Shown in pieces: positions 42,272 through 51,215 of a DNA stretch of 64,000 nt; position 1 is the stretch's first letter, and the number at the start of each line of letters is the position of its first letter. The notes under the pieces were generated by a model. It had not been told where the DNA came from and searched no databases. It saw only the letters and a program-made list of their open reading frames with translations. The stretch spans positions 1 to 64,000 of the forward strand of contig CAZXPW010000008.1 of assembly GCA_964643355.1 (NCBI GenBank), in the 5' to 3' direction. Origin of the DNA: FEN-1350 sp964643355 (GTDB lineage: Bacteria; Planctomycetota; Phycisphaerae; Sedimentisphaerales; Anaerohalosphaeraceae). The translations under genes were made by a program, and so were the position numbers.

Positions 42272-43866
42272 ACCCACCTCCTATTCCCGATATGGATAGT
42301 CTGTTGCAGCGTCTGCTGGACGATCAACTCGAGTCCGACGAGGTAGAGCGTCTCCAAAAGGCGATCCGCGAAGACCCCCGTGTGCGGGATTATTACATTG
42401 ATAGCATGATCGTCTGTGCCGTGGTCCGTCGATCCAGTCAAGTGACCGGGGACCTTTCCAAGTCGGATCTGATGCGGACAATTTCCAGCGGCGCCGGTCA
42501 AGGGATCTTCAGACGGTTGGGGCTTCGCATTCGTTCGGTTGCGGCGATTCTGTTGCTGGGAATCCTGATATCCGTGTCTGTTTTGGTATTCCGTTCTCTA
42601 ACGAAAGGTCCGGCACTGGGGACGCTGATGGGCGAGTACGAGGTACAATGGCATGGGTCGCATCCGAGGTCTGGAGAACTCCTTTACGCGGGATGGTATG
42701 ACCTACGCGAAGGGGCGGTCCAGATGGAACTGGGGCAGGGGACAACGGTTCTGCTCGAAGCTCCTTGTCAGGTTCAATTGGTAAGCGTTGGTGAAATCGT
42801 AGTGAAAAGAGGCCGGATTGCGGTGGAGGTTCCTCCGCAGGCGGTCGGATTTCAGGTACGAACATCCACGGCGCTCATCACGGACCTGGGAACAGAATTT
42901 GGGGTGATTGCCCATTCCAATGGTAGTACGGAAGCCCATGCCTTCAAAGGCCGTATCAGCGTGGCCGCCCATCCTGACCAATTGGGCCAGGCAACCACCT
43001 GCGTTGTCCATGAATATTCTTCCGTTGTGATTGAAACGCAGGGAGGGACGGTACAAAGCGGACTGGCCGCTCGCGAGGACCTGTTTCTTCGTGAATTACC
43101 GGTGAATCTTCACCCTTCCAGTCCGATGGAACGACTCAACCTTGCGGATCTTGTCGGAGGAGGCGATGGCCGCGGCACGGGCATGCCGGATCGAGGAGTC
43201 GATCTGGCAACCGGACAACCCTCAAGGAATCGCGTTCCCACGATTCAAAGGTCTCAGCGAAACGCGTTTCGTCCTTCGCCACAACTCCGGGGAGTTGACG
43301 GCGTATTTGTCCCGAACGGGTCTTCGGGTCCGGTCGTGATCAGTTCCACCGGACTGACTTTTTCCGAATGCCCTCAGACGACGGGAAGTTTTTTCAGTGG
43401 TCCAACCAACGGTGGGAAATTCTATGATCTTCCGAGCCAACTGATGGTTCCGGCGCGGCTTAATGGTGTCCACTTTGGCACAGTTGACCATCCGGCCCTA
43501 ACCCTGCATCCCAACGCGGGGGTTACCTTTGATCTGGACCTGATTCGAAGAGATCATCCAGAATTTAAAATTGCCCGATTTACCGCCGTATGCGGCCTTC
43601 CGAAGGATCTGCCTCAAATTCCCTTTAGTGCTGCGGATGTCTGGGTGCTTCTGGATGGCATCGTCAGCGTTCATTTAAACTATCCGCCTGGGTGGAAACT
43701 TGTGGAAACGATTGACCTTCCAATTCCCCCCCAGGCGCGATTCCTGACGCTGGTCGCCACCTGCTCCGGACGGGCGGACTATTCGTGGGTCTTGTTCGGC
43801 GATCCATTCCTCGAACCGGCCGCCAACGAACAAGGCGAAAACCATTTTCAAACGCCGAAGAAATAA
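42268..43866 (+). CDS. FecR-domain transmembrane regulator with C-terminal carbohydrate-binding-like domain
   Basis: ATG 42268 overlaps the sigma stop and follows GGAAAGGAACGG. Residues about 1-80 are a cytoplasmic helical part (LLQRLLDDQLESDEVERLQK) suited to binding the sigma factor, and a single membrane helix lies at about 91-110 (SVAAILLLGILISVSVLVF). The FecR domain follows (about 140-270, GAVQMELGQGTTVLLEAP, STALITDLGTEFGV). The C-terminal ~180 residues (GVDGVFVPNG, FDLDLIRRDHPEFKIARFTA) resemble the NPCBM beta-sandwich. This is the usual planctomycete layout: an anti-sigma factor that could sense a glycan outside through its own binding domain. Confidence 0.88.
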   Translation: MNPPPIPDMDSLLQRLLDDQLESDEVERLQKAIREDPRVRDYYIDSMIVCAVVRRSSQVTGDLSKSDLMRTISSGAGQGIFRRLGLRIRSVAAILLLGILISVSVLVFRSLTKGPALGTLMGEYEVQWHGSHPRSGELLYAGWYDLREGAVQMELGQGTTVLLEAPCQVQLVSVGEIVVKRGRIAVEVPPQAVGFQVRTSTALITDLGTEFGVIAHSNGSTEAHAFKGRISVAAHPDQLGQATTCVVHEYSSVVIETQGGTVQSGLAAREDLFLRELPVNLHPSSPMERLNLADLVGGGDGRGTGMPDRGVDLATGQPSRNRVPTIQRSQRNAFRPSPQLRGVDGVFVPNGSSGPVVISSTGLTFSECPQTTGSFFSGPTNGGKFYDLPSQLMVPARLNGVHFGTVDHPALTLHPNAGVTFDLDLIRRDHPEFKIARFTAVCGLPKDLPQIPFSAADVWVLLDGIVSVHLNYPPGWKLVETIDLPIPPQARFLTLVATCSGRADYSWVLFGDPFLEPAANEQGENHFQTPKK

Positions 43867-43887
43867 TCCTGCTTGAGGAGCATTGCC

Positions 43888-46014
43888 ATGCAACCTATTC
43901 AACATCGTCTGAGGTTATGGGGTTGGGTCTGGTGGGGAATCAACCTTGTGATCTTTGGATTGCCGACTTTTTCGCAGACCTATGCTGACGCGGCAAAATA
44001 TTGGACCGCCGATAACGGCAACGGTACTTATTCCAATCCCCTGTTCTATGAGGAGTTCGAAGATCCCGACATCATCCGTGTCGGCGACATGTACTACCTT
44101 GCGGGAACCACGATGCACATGAATCCCGCCGTTCAACTGATGCAATCCAGAGACCTGGTCAACTGGGAACTGGCCGGATACTGCATGGATCGGCTCGACC
44201 TCGGCCCCGCCTTTCGACTCGAAGGCGGAAATATCTATGGTCGGGGCATCTGGGCGCCCTGCATCCGTTACCACAACGGGATGTTCTATGTCTTCTCCAA
44301 TGTCAACGGCGTTGGCTTGCAGGTTTTCCGTTCCAAGTCGATTCACGGTCCCTGGGAACGAAACCAACTGCCCGGTCGGCACGACTTGTCCGTCCTCTTC
44401 GATGACGACGGCAAGATCTATATCATCTCCGGCAACAGCAGTCCTTATCCGATCGAGGAACTGACCCCCGACCTCAAGGCCTTTGTTCCCGGCTCTCGAC
44501 GACAACTGGTTGTCCCGCCCGGCCAAAGAATGGGCGAAGGTCATCACCTTTATAAAATCAAAGGAAAGTACTATGATGTTTCCGCCATACCCGGCGGTCC
44601 GGTCAATCAGATGGTCGCCAGATCTGACTCCATCGACGGTCCCTGGACTGTTACAGCGATGGTCGAAGGTGAATCCCTCGGGGTGACAGCGGCCACGCCG
44701 ACGCGAGCTGCGGCCAACGACCGGGGCCTGTGGCTGCACCAGGGCGGTATGTGCGATACCCCTTCGGGTCAGTGGTGGAGCATAATTATGTCGGACCACG
44801 GCAGTGCCGGACGCATGGTCGCTCTGGTCCCCATCACCTGGGACAACGATTTTCCCCTCATCGGTCTTCCGGGCAATCTTCGCAAAGCCCCCAATACCTG
44901 GGTTAAGCCCGACACCATCTTCACACAGGAACCCAAGCCGGCGTTCATCCACGACGACACCTTTGACGGCCCCAAAATCAATGCCCACTGGCAATGGAAC
45001 CATGTCCCCGATGACGCCAAATGGTCGATCAACGAAAAACCGGGCGTGTTGCGGCTCCATTCCCTGCCGGCTAAGGACTTTTATTCGGCCCGCAACAGCA
45101 TTTGTCAGCGGCCGCCTGGGCCGGAGTCGATCATGACCGTCGAGTTGGACACAACCGGTATGGTTGCCGGAGACACGGCAGGTCTGGCTTTGCTGAGTTC
45201 TCCCTATGCCTGGATCGGAGTGGTAAAAACCAACGAGGGCACAACACTGCAGATGTTCGACAATACCGGCAGCGGAGGCGGACGCCGAGGCGTGCCCGGC
45301 GCTTCTGCGGCCCCGGCCAATCCACCGACGATAGGTCCGACCGACCCTTCCCAGCACCTGTGGTTGCGCATCGCGTGTAACTTTGACAACGATCAAGCGG
45401 TCTTTAGTTGGAGTATCGATGGCAAGGAATTCAAGCCGCTGGGCAAACCCTTCACGATGACTTTTCAGCTTCGGACATTTCAGGGTGTTCGTCCATCCTT
45501 ATTCCACTTCAATACCTCAGGCCAACCGGGCGGCTATGTCGATTTTGATAACTACACAGTTGAAGAGCCGCGGGCACGAGGCGTCGAACGCGAAATTCCC
45601 ACGGGCAAAACCGTCGTATTCACCAGCGGCGCCGATGGTAGTATCCTGGCCGCCGACCTCGAATCTTCGACCCTGGTCAATATCCCCGCCGCAGAAATAA
45701 TTCCGGCCAGCGCCAGGTTTCAGATCCTTGATCTGGGCCTGGGCCGTGTGGCGCTAAAGGCCAGTAACGGGAAATTCATTTCCGTAGCCAATGATGGAGT
45801 GGTCCTCAAAGACCTCGGCACCGTCAAGCCCGACGATGCGGAATCGTTCCAGTGGATCAACCTGATGCGCGGCGACACCATGTTAATGTCGCTTACGAAT
45901 CACCGCTATCTGGCCACCAAACCCAACCAGCCCGGTCCGGTTACAGTTTCCTGCGCCGGTCCGACCCCAGCCCGCAAGGGCGGTGAGTGTTTCAAATGGA
46001 CGAGGATCGAATAA
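43888..46014 (+). CDS. GH43 beta-xylosidase/arabinofuranosidase with C-terminal beta-trefoil-like domain
   Basis: ATG 43888 is chosen for GAGGAGCATTGCC before it and the export segment after it (LWGWVWWGINLVIFGLPTFSQ). The five-bladed GH43 propeller (about 45-345) has the base Asp59 in FEDPDIIRVGDMYY, and later IWAPCIRYHNGMFYVF and DGPWTVTAMVEG. A concanavalin-like GH43 C2 domain (about 350-570, DTFDGPKINAHWQW, DTAGLALLSSPYAWIGVVK) contains a Gly/Pro/Ala-rich insert near 465-485. The last ~110 residues look like a fascin/ricin-like beta-trefoil (LKASNGKFISVANDG, LTNHRYLATKP). It should remove xylose or arabinose from arabinoxylan chains outside the cytoplasm. Confidence 0.88.
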   Translation: MQPIQHRLRLWGWVWWGINLVIFGLPTFSQTYADAAKYWTADNGNGTYSNPLFYEEFEDPDIIRVGDMYYLAGTTMHMNPAVQLMQSRDLVNWELAGYCMDRLDLGPAFRLEGGNIYGRGIWAPCIRYHNGMFYVFSNVNGVGLQVFRSKSIHGPWERNQLPGRHDLSVLFDDDGKIYIISGNSSPYPIEELTPDLKAFVPGSRRQLVVPPGQRMGEGHHLYKIKGKYYDVSAIPGGPVNQMVARSDSIDGPWTVTAMVEGESLGVTAATPTRAAANDRGLWLHQGGMCDTPSGQWWSIIMSDHGSAGRMVALVPITWDNDFPLIGLPGNLRKAPNTWVKPDTIFTQEPKPAFIHDDTFDGPKINAHWQWNHVPDDAKWSINEKPGVLRLHSLPAKDFYSARNSICQRPPGPESIMTVELDTTGMVAGDTAGLALLSSPYAWIGVVKTNEGTTLQMFDNTGSGGGRRGVPGASAAPANPPTIGPTDPSQHLWLRIACNFDNDQAVFSWSIDGKEFKPLGKPFTMTFQLRTFQGVRPSLFHFNTSGQPGGYVDFDNYTVEEPRARGVEREIPTGKTVVFTSGADGSILAADLESSTLVNIPAAEIIPASARFQILDLGLGRVALKASNGKFISVANDGVVLKDLGTVKPDDAESFQWINLMRGDTMLMSLTNHRYLATKPNQPGPVTVSCAGPTPARKGGECFKWTRIE

Positions 46015-46085
46015 AGAAAACCCTTGGCAAAATTTCGGAACTCCGGATCTGTTGCGGTTAACCTGGTATTGGAGAAGGAAGTCAA

Positions 46086-47366
46086 ATGAACGGAACGAAT
46101 AACAATCGGCTTGGACATCATGGAATGATCCTGTCGGCGATAGCGCTGTTTTCAACAATCGCAGGGGCAGCCCCGGAGCCGACCGACGATTGGAAAAACC
46201 AAGCCAACGCACGGATTGTGCAGTTTCGGCAGCGCCAGATACAAGTGAGGGTGACCAATCACAAGGGCGATCCGGCCGAGGGATTATCGCTCAGCGTCCG
46301 TCAAATCCGTCAGGCATTCCCGTTTGGATCCGCGATGAGTCGGACCCTCTTGCGGAACCAACGCTATGCCGATTTCTTCAAGGACCACTTTAACTGGGCC
46401 GTGTTCGGCAATGAGTCCAAGTGGTATGCCAACGAACGCGTCCAAGGTCAGGAGGACTACCGCGACGCCGATGCCATGCTGGCATGGTGCCGGTCCAACC
46501 GGATCCCCGTTCGCGGTCACTGCATCTTCTGGGAACCCGAAAAATGGCAACCCCGGTGGGTTCGGGACCTCACGGGTGACCCGTTGCGTCAGGCCGTCGA
46601 ACGCCGCCTTACCAACGCCGTTACGCACTATCGTGGCGGATTTGTCCATTGGGATGTCAACAACGAAATGCTTCACGGGTCGTTTTTTAAGGATCGTCTG
46701 GGCGAAACGATCTGGCCCTGGATGTTCAAACAAGCCCACGAATTGGACCCGAAGGTGAAACTGTTTGTCAACGAATTCAACATCCTCTCCGTCGATCAGG
46801 CGTTCGAAAAAGTCCAGACGGACGAATATGTTGCCAGCATTCGGCGGTTACTCGACCAGGGTGCCCCGATTCACGGCATCGGTATTCAAGGACATATCTG
46901 GCGCGAAAAAATCCTGGATACCCCGCATGTCGTGAAAGAACGGCTTGACAAGGTCGCCGCCCTGGATCTGCCGATCTGGATCACGGAATTCGATGTGGCC
47001 GATGAGAATCCTTCCGTGTGCGCCGACATACTCGAATTGGTCTATCGCACCGCCTTCAGCCATCCCGCCGTCCAGGGGATCATCATGTGGGTTTTTTGGG
47101 CGGGGGATTCCTGGCGCGGTCCCAATGCGGGACTGACCCGTCGGGATTGGACCCTCAACGAGGCCGGCCGGCGATTCGAATCCCTGATGAAAGAATGGTC
47201 CACCGAAATTTCCGGGACAACCGATACGCAGGGGGGGGTGTCGTTCCGGGGCTTCCACGGCGATTATACCGCGACGGTAATCGGAGCCGACGGCACGGAA
47301 ACAATCCTTCCCTTCTCGATTGAAAGGGGCCGGGATCCGCAGAAAGTCACAATCCGTCTGCCATAA
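46086..47366 (+). CDS. GH10 endo-1,4-beta-xylanase, secreted
   Basis: ATG 46086 follows GGAGAAGGAAG. Signal segment HGMILSAIALFSTIAGAAP (about 12-30). A short N-terminal beta domain (QIQVRVTNHKGDPAEG, AFPFGSAM) comes before the GH10 barrel. Acid/base Glu194 lies in HWDVNNEML and nucleophile Glu301 in IWITEFDV. The GHCIFWEP and GIGIQGHIWRE motifs of the family are present. The substrate-binding region is compact and the enzyme lacks the binding modules of the trimodular GH10 nearby, so the two xylanases may differ in the length of the chain they cut. Confidence 0.92.
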   Translation: MNGTNNNRLGHHGMILSAIALFSTIAGAAPEPTDDWKNQANARIVQFRQRQIQVRVTNHKGDPAEGLSLSVRQIRQAFPFGSAMSRTLLRNQRYADFFKDHFNWAVFGNESKWYANERVQGQEDYRDADAMLAWCRSNRIPVRGHCIFWEPEKWQPRWVRDLTGDPLRQAVERRLTNAVTHYRGGFVHWDVNNEMLHGSFFKDRLGETIWPWMFKQAHELDPKVKLFVNEFNILSVDQAFEKVQTDEYVASIRRLLDQGAPIHGIGIQGHIWREKILDTPHVVKERLDKVAALDLPIWITEFDVADENPSVCADILELVYRTAFSHPAVQGIIMWVFWAGDSWRGPNAGLTRRDWTLNEAGRRFESLMKEWSTEISGTTDTQGGVSFRGFHGDYTATVIGADGTETILPFSIERGRDPQKVTIRLP

Positions 47367-47405
47367 TCCGTCCGGTGAATTCCCGGCCGAAACGCGGAAC
47401 CGAAA

Positions 47406-47434
47406 TTCAAATAGGTGTTTTCAAATCGTATAAA
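47406..47434 (+). promoter_or_regulatory. Candidate promoter before GH62 gene (TTCAAA-17-TATAAA)
   Basis: TTCAAA at 47406-47411 and TATAAA at 47429-47434 are 17 bases apart, in a locally AT-rich stretch. The start would fall about 17 bases before ATG 47458. It could add an internal start to the rightward run. Confidence 0.4.
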
Positions 47435-47457
47435 TCTTTATTATGAAAGGGTGACCG

Positions 47458-48540
47458 ATGAACCAAGTAGTCCGAACCTGCCGAAATGTCATGATTCTGA
47501 TGGCTGCCGTCTCTTTGCAGGCCCTCGCGGCCGACGAGCCGGCCGCAAAACCCACGGAACTGTCCTCGGCCGTCGCCAACGCCCCCAAACCGCCCTTTAC
47601 CACGCCGCTGAAGTGGAAATCCACCGGCGTCCTGGTTAAACCCGTCTCCGACGAGATGCACAAGATCGTGTCTGTCAAAGACCCGACGGTCGTCCGGTTT
47701 AACGACCTCTGGCATATCTATGCCACGGTCTATTCAACCTCCGCCAAGACCTGGAATATGGTCTACCTGAATTTCAAAGACTGGTCCGATGCTCCCAACG
47801 CCAAACTGTACTTTATGGATCAGAATCCCAATCTGCGTGGGTATCACTGCGCCCCGCACTTGTTCTACTTCCGTCCGCACCAGAAATGGTACCTGGTTTT
47901 CCAGTCGCAGCAACCCCAGTATTGCACCACCGACGATATCTCCAAACCCGAAACCTGGTCGGCGCCCGAAAACTTCTTTGACAAGCAACCGGCAAGCATG
48001 CCACGACTCCCCATCGACTACCATATCATTTGCGACGACACCCACGCCTACCTGTTTTTCACCGGCGACGACGGCCGCTTCTACCGCAGCCGCACCAAGC
48101 TGGAAGACTTCCCCAAGGGCATGAGCGATCCGGAGATCGCCATCCAGGACCGGCGGGACAACCTCTTTGAAGCCAGCGTCACCTATAAGATCAAGGGAAC
48201 CAAAACCTATCTGACGGTAATCGAGGCCTTGAGCCCGGCGCGGTACTATCGCGCCTGGATCGCCGATCGACTCGACGGCCAATGGATGCCGGTTCCGGAG
48301 GCGGACACCTGGGCCAAGCCCTTCGCCGGGATCAACAATGTCTCATTCGAAGATGGCGTGGCTCCCTGGACCAAAGATGTCAGCCATGGGGAACTGATCC
48401 GCGATGGATATGATGAAACCATGACCCTGGATCCGGAAAACCTCCAAATGCTCTTCCAGGGTCGTGATCCGGCGATCAACGCGCGGTATGAACTGTTGCC
48501 CTATCAACTCGGCCTCCTGAAACTCGACCGTTCCAGATAG
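47458..48540 (+). CDS. GH62 alpha-L-arabinofuranosidase
   Basis: ATG 47458 follows AAAGGGTG. A signal peptide-like start (CRNVMILMAAVSLQALAADEP) leads into a five-bladed propeller with GH62 signatures: SVKDPTVVRFNDLWHIYAT (base Asp75), PIDYHIICDDTHAYLFFTGD, NLFEASVTYKI (acid Glu238) and HGELIRDGYDETMTLDP. GH62 enzymes take single arabinose side groups off xylan, which fits the GH10 gene just before it. Short and single-domain, with no binding module. Confidence 0.92.
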   Translation: MNQVVRTCRNVMILMAAVSLQALAADEPAAKPTELSSAVANAPKPPFTTPLKWKSTGVLVKPVSDEMHKIVSVKDPTVVRFNDLWHIYATVYSTSAKTWNMVYLNFKDWSDAPNAKLYFMDQNPNLRGYHCAPHLFYFRPHQKWYLVFQSQQPQYCTTDDISKPETWSAPENFFDKQPASMPRLPIDYHIICDDTHAYLFFTGDDGRFYRSRTKLEDFPKGMSDPEIAIQDRRDNLFEASVTYKIKGTKTYLTVIEALSPARYYRAWIADRLDGQWMPVPEADTWAKPFAGINNVSFEDGVAPWTKDVSHGELIRDGYDETMTLDPENLQMLFQGRDPAINARYELLPYQLGLLKLDRSR

Positions 48541-48553
48541 TAGGACGAATCTC

Positions 48554-50986
48554 ATGATTCCTGTGAAAGCTGATAACTCGACAATGAATATGGCGGTCTT
48601 TCTGACCCTTACGATGGTCTTTCCCCTTTCCGCTACTGCTTCCAAGATTGCTATAACGCCGGAGCATGCGGTAAAGTGTTTCCCCTTGAAAGACATCCGG
48701 TTGCTTGAGAGCCCTTTTTTTGAGGCGGTCAAGATCAATCGTCAATATCTCCTGGCGCATGATCCCGACCGATTGCTCGCGCCGTTTCGCCGCGAAGCAG
48801 GGCTGGAACCCAAGGCACGACCGTACGGCAACTGGGAAAGCGGGGGACTCGACGGACATACGGCCGGACACTACCTTTCGGCGATTTCCCTGATTATTGC
48901 CTCGGGTTCCGATCCGGAGGGTGAGTTTCGTCATCGCCTCGATTACATGATCAATGAACTTGCGCAAGTCCAAAAGGCGAACGGTAACGGTTACCTCGGG
49001 GGTATCCCTGGGAGCGGAGACTTTTGGAAACGCATCGGAGAGGGTAATGTTGAACTCATATGGAAAAAATGGGCTCCGTGGTATAACCTTCACAAGATGT
49101 ATGCCGGGCTGAGGGATGCTTACATTCACGGCGGTAGCGAAAAAGCTCGTGATCTGCTTGTTCGTTATGGAGACTGGTGTGAAAAGCTTACATCAGGCCT
49201 CAGCGATGTACAGATGCAGCAAATGCTCAGTAATGAACACGGCGGCATGAATGAAGTGCTTGCCGATATCTATGCGATCACTGGAAATGAGAAATACCTT
49301 GCACTGGCCAAACGCTTCAACCACCGAGCCGTTTTCGAGCCCCTGGAGAATCACCAGGACAAGCTTACAGGCCTGCACGCCAATACCCAGATTCCCAAGA
49401 TTATCGGCATGGAGCGTATTGCGGCCCTGGTTCACGATGAACAGTTGCATACCGGTGCCCGGTTCTTTTGGGAAACCGTTACGCAGAACCGGAGTGTGGC
49501 CTTTGGCGGCAATAGCGTCAGCGAGCATTTCAATGATCCAAAGGACTTCAGTCGTGTAATCCAGCACCGGGAGGGCCCAGAGACCTGCAATACCTACAAC
49601 ATGCTCAGGCTTACGGAGCAACTTTTCACGGCGGAACCCAAAGCCGCCTATGCCGACTTTTACGAGCGTGCCCTGTACAACCATATCCTGGCCTCCATCC
49701 ATCCAACGAAACCCGGGTATGTCTATTTCACTCCGATCTGTCCGGATCACTACCGGGTGTATTCCCAGCCAGAAAAGTGTTTCTGGTGTTGCGTGGGTAC
49801 GGGTATGGAAAACCCCGGACGATACGGCGAGTTCATCTATGCCCGAACAAAGGATGGATTGTATGTGAATCTCTTTATCCCCTCGGAACTCTCGGTGCCT
49901 GATAATGGAATAGTTCTGAGACAGGAGACGACTTTTCCAGATGACTCGCGTACGCAGTTTCATCTTCAACTCGAGAAACCAATCACCTTCACGCTGAATA
50001 TCCGCCATCCCGCCTGGGTCAATGCAGGCGATTTCGCCGTCAAGGTCAACGGACGATCTATTGGCGTCGAGTCGTTCCCGTCTTCTTACGCCGCTATTCG
50101 ACGGGAATGGAAGAATGGGGATACGGTTGACGTGGAGCTTCCGATGCACACACGAGTGGAGCGACTACCCGACGGTTCCGACTGGGTGGCCATCCTGCAT
50201 GGCCCGATCGTGCTGGCAAAGCCCGACGGCACTGACAACATGGTTGGTTTGTTTGCTAATGATGGTCGTATGGCGCATGTGGCACAGGGTCCCATGATTC
50301 CGCTCGATAAGGTTCCGGTCCTGCTCGCAACAGAAGAGGAGGTAGTCAAGCATGTGGTTCCCGATCGTTTTGCCGGGCCTCTGCACTTCCGTATTATGGA
50401 TGTGATCGAGCCGGATGAGCCCAAGGGTCTGCCTCTGGTGCCATTCTTCAGACTGCACGAACGACGCTATCAGATGTACTGGGAACTTACAAATGCCGAA
50501 CAGATTGCGGCAAGAAAAGAAAAACTTGCCTCCGAGGAGCGTGCCCGCGCTGTACGCGAGACCGCGACCCTTGATTCGATTTCGGTGGGCGAGCAACAGC
50601 CCGAGGTGGAACACGAACTCAAGGGCGAAGGCATGCAAACGGGCATGCACAACGGTCATCGTTGGCGACAGGGGACCTGGATTCAATACACCCTTGATCC
50701 ACGAGGCGCCGGGGAAGTCATTCTGGCCGTCACATATTCTGGTGACGATCGTAGTCGGGAATTCGATATCGTAGTGAATGGGACTGTGATCGCCACGCAA
50801 AGGTTGACCGGCGAAAACCCAAATCACTTCGTTGAAAAACGCTATCCGGTTCCCTCCGAGATACTACAAGCCGCCGGAAACGGCCGACTCACGGTCCGGT
50901 TCACCGCAAAACAGGGGCTTGCCGGAGGGCTTTATGATGTGCGTCTGCTCAAACCGGGTGCTCCTGAGATACCTCCCTTTAAATAA
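48554..50986 (+). CDS. GH127/GH146-type beta-L-arabinofuranosidase
   Basis: ATG 48554 follows a weak AGGACG 13 bases after the GH62 stop; ATG 48584 is an alternative that puts the signal peptide (MNMAVFLTLTMVFPLSATA) at the very start. The family barrel (about 40-440) carries GGLDGHTAGHYLSA, and the zinc-thiolate set Glu343 and Cys345 (GPETCNTYNMLRL) plus Cys412-Cys413 (FWCCVGTGMEN). Beta domains follow, ending with a C-terminal module of the DUF6805 type (about 660-805). The layout is nearer to GH146 than to the GH127 enzyme at 19978-21981. It should release beta-L-arabinofuranose from plant glycans. Confidence 0.88.
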   Translation: MIPVKADNSTMNMAVFLTLTMVFPLSATASKIAITPEHAVKCFPLKDIRLLESPFFEAVKINRQYLLAHDPDRLLAPFRREAGLEPKARPYGNWESGGLDGHTAGHYLSAISLIIASGSDPEGEFRHRLDYMINELAQVQKANGNGYLGGIPGSGDFWKRIGEGNVELIWKKWAPWYNLHKMYAGLRDAYIHGGSEKARDLLVRYGDWCEKLTSGLSDVQMQQMLSNEHGGMNEVLADIYAITGNEKYLALAKRFNHRAVFEPLENHQDKLTGLHANTQIPKIIGMERIAALVHDEQLHTGARFFWETVTQNRSVAFGGNSVSEHFNDPKDFSRVIQHREGPETCNTYNMLRLTEQLFTAEPKAAYADFYERALYNHILASIHPTKPGYVYFTPICPDHYRVYSQPEKCFWCCVGTGMENPGRYGEFIYARTKDGLYVNLFIPSELSVPDNGIVLRQETTFPDDSRTQFHLQLEKPITFTLNIRHPAWVNAGDFAVKVNGRSIGVESFPSSYAAIRREWKNGDTVDVELPMHTRVERLPDGSDWVAILHGPIVLAKPDGTDNMVGLFANDGRMAHVAQGPMIPLDKVPVLLATEEEVVKHVVPDRFAGPLHFRIMDVIEPDEPKGLPLVPFFRLHERRYQMYWELTNAEQIAARKEKLASEERARAVRETATLDSISVGEQQPEVEHELKGEGMQTGMHNGHRWRQGTWIQYTLDPRGAGEVILAVTYSGDDRSREFDIVVNGTVIATQRLTGENPNHFVEKRYPVPSEILQAAGNGRLTVRFTAKQGLAGGLYDVRLLKPGAPEIPPFK

Positions 50987-51215
50987 ATGGTATTGTGAAT
51001 CAGTTGATTTTGAGGTTTAACCTTCACTGGAAGGAAACATGTATTTTTGTATCGACAGCGGTTTTGTTCATATGGGGATAGTTATTACAGGCGCGAGGAT
51101 AGGTCAGTGAACATGATCGATGATCGGACAGTTCGACAAACTCTTTTCGTATAGATGAATGTCAGGGATTGACCAGAAGATATTACATTCAAAGAAGAGT
51201 TATGGAGTGCTCTTT

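Noticed and set aside
43915..45396. 493-residue minus-strand frame across the GH43 gene
   Set aside because: Shadow; the plus strand shows a complete GH43 propeller with catalytic residues.
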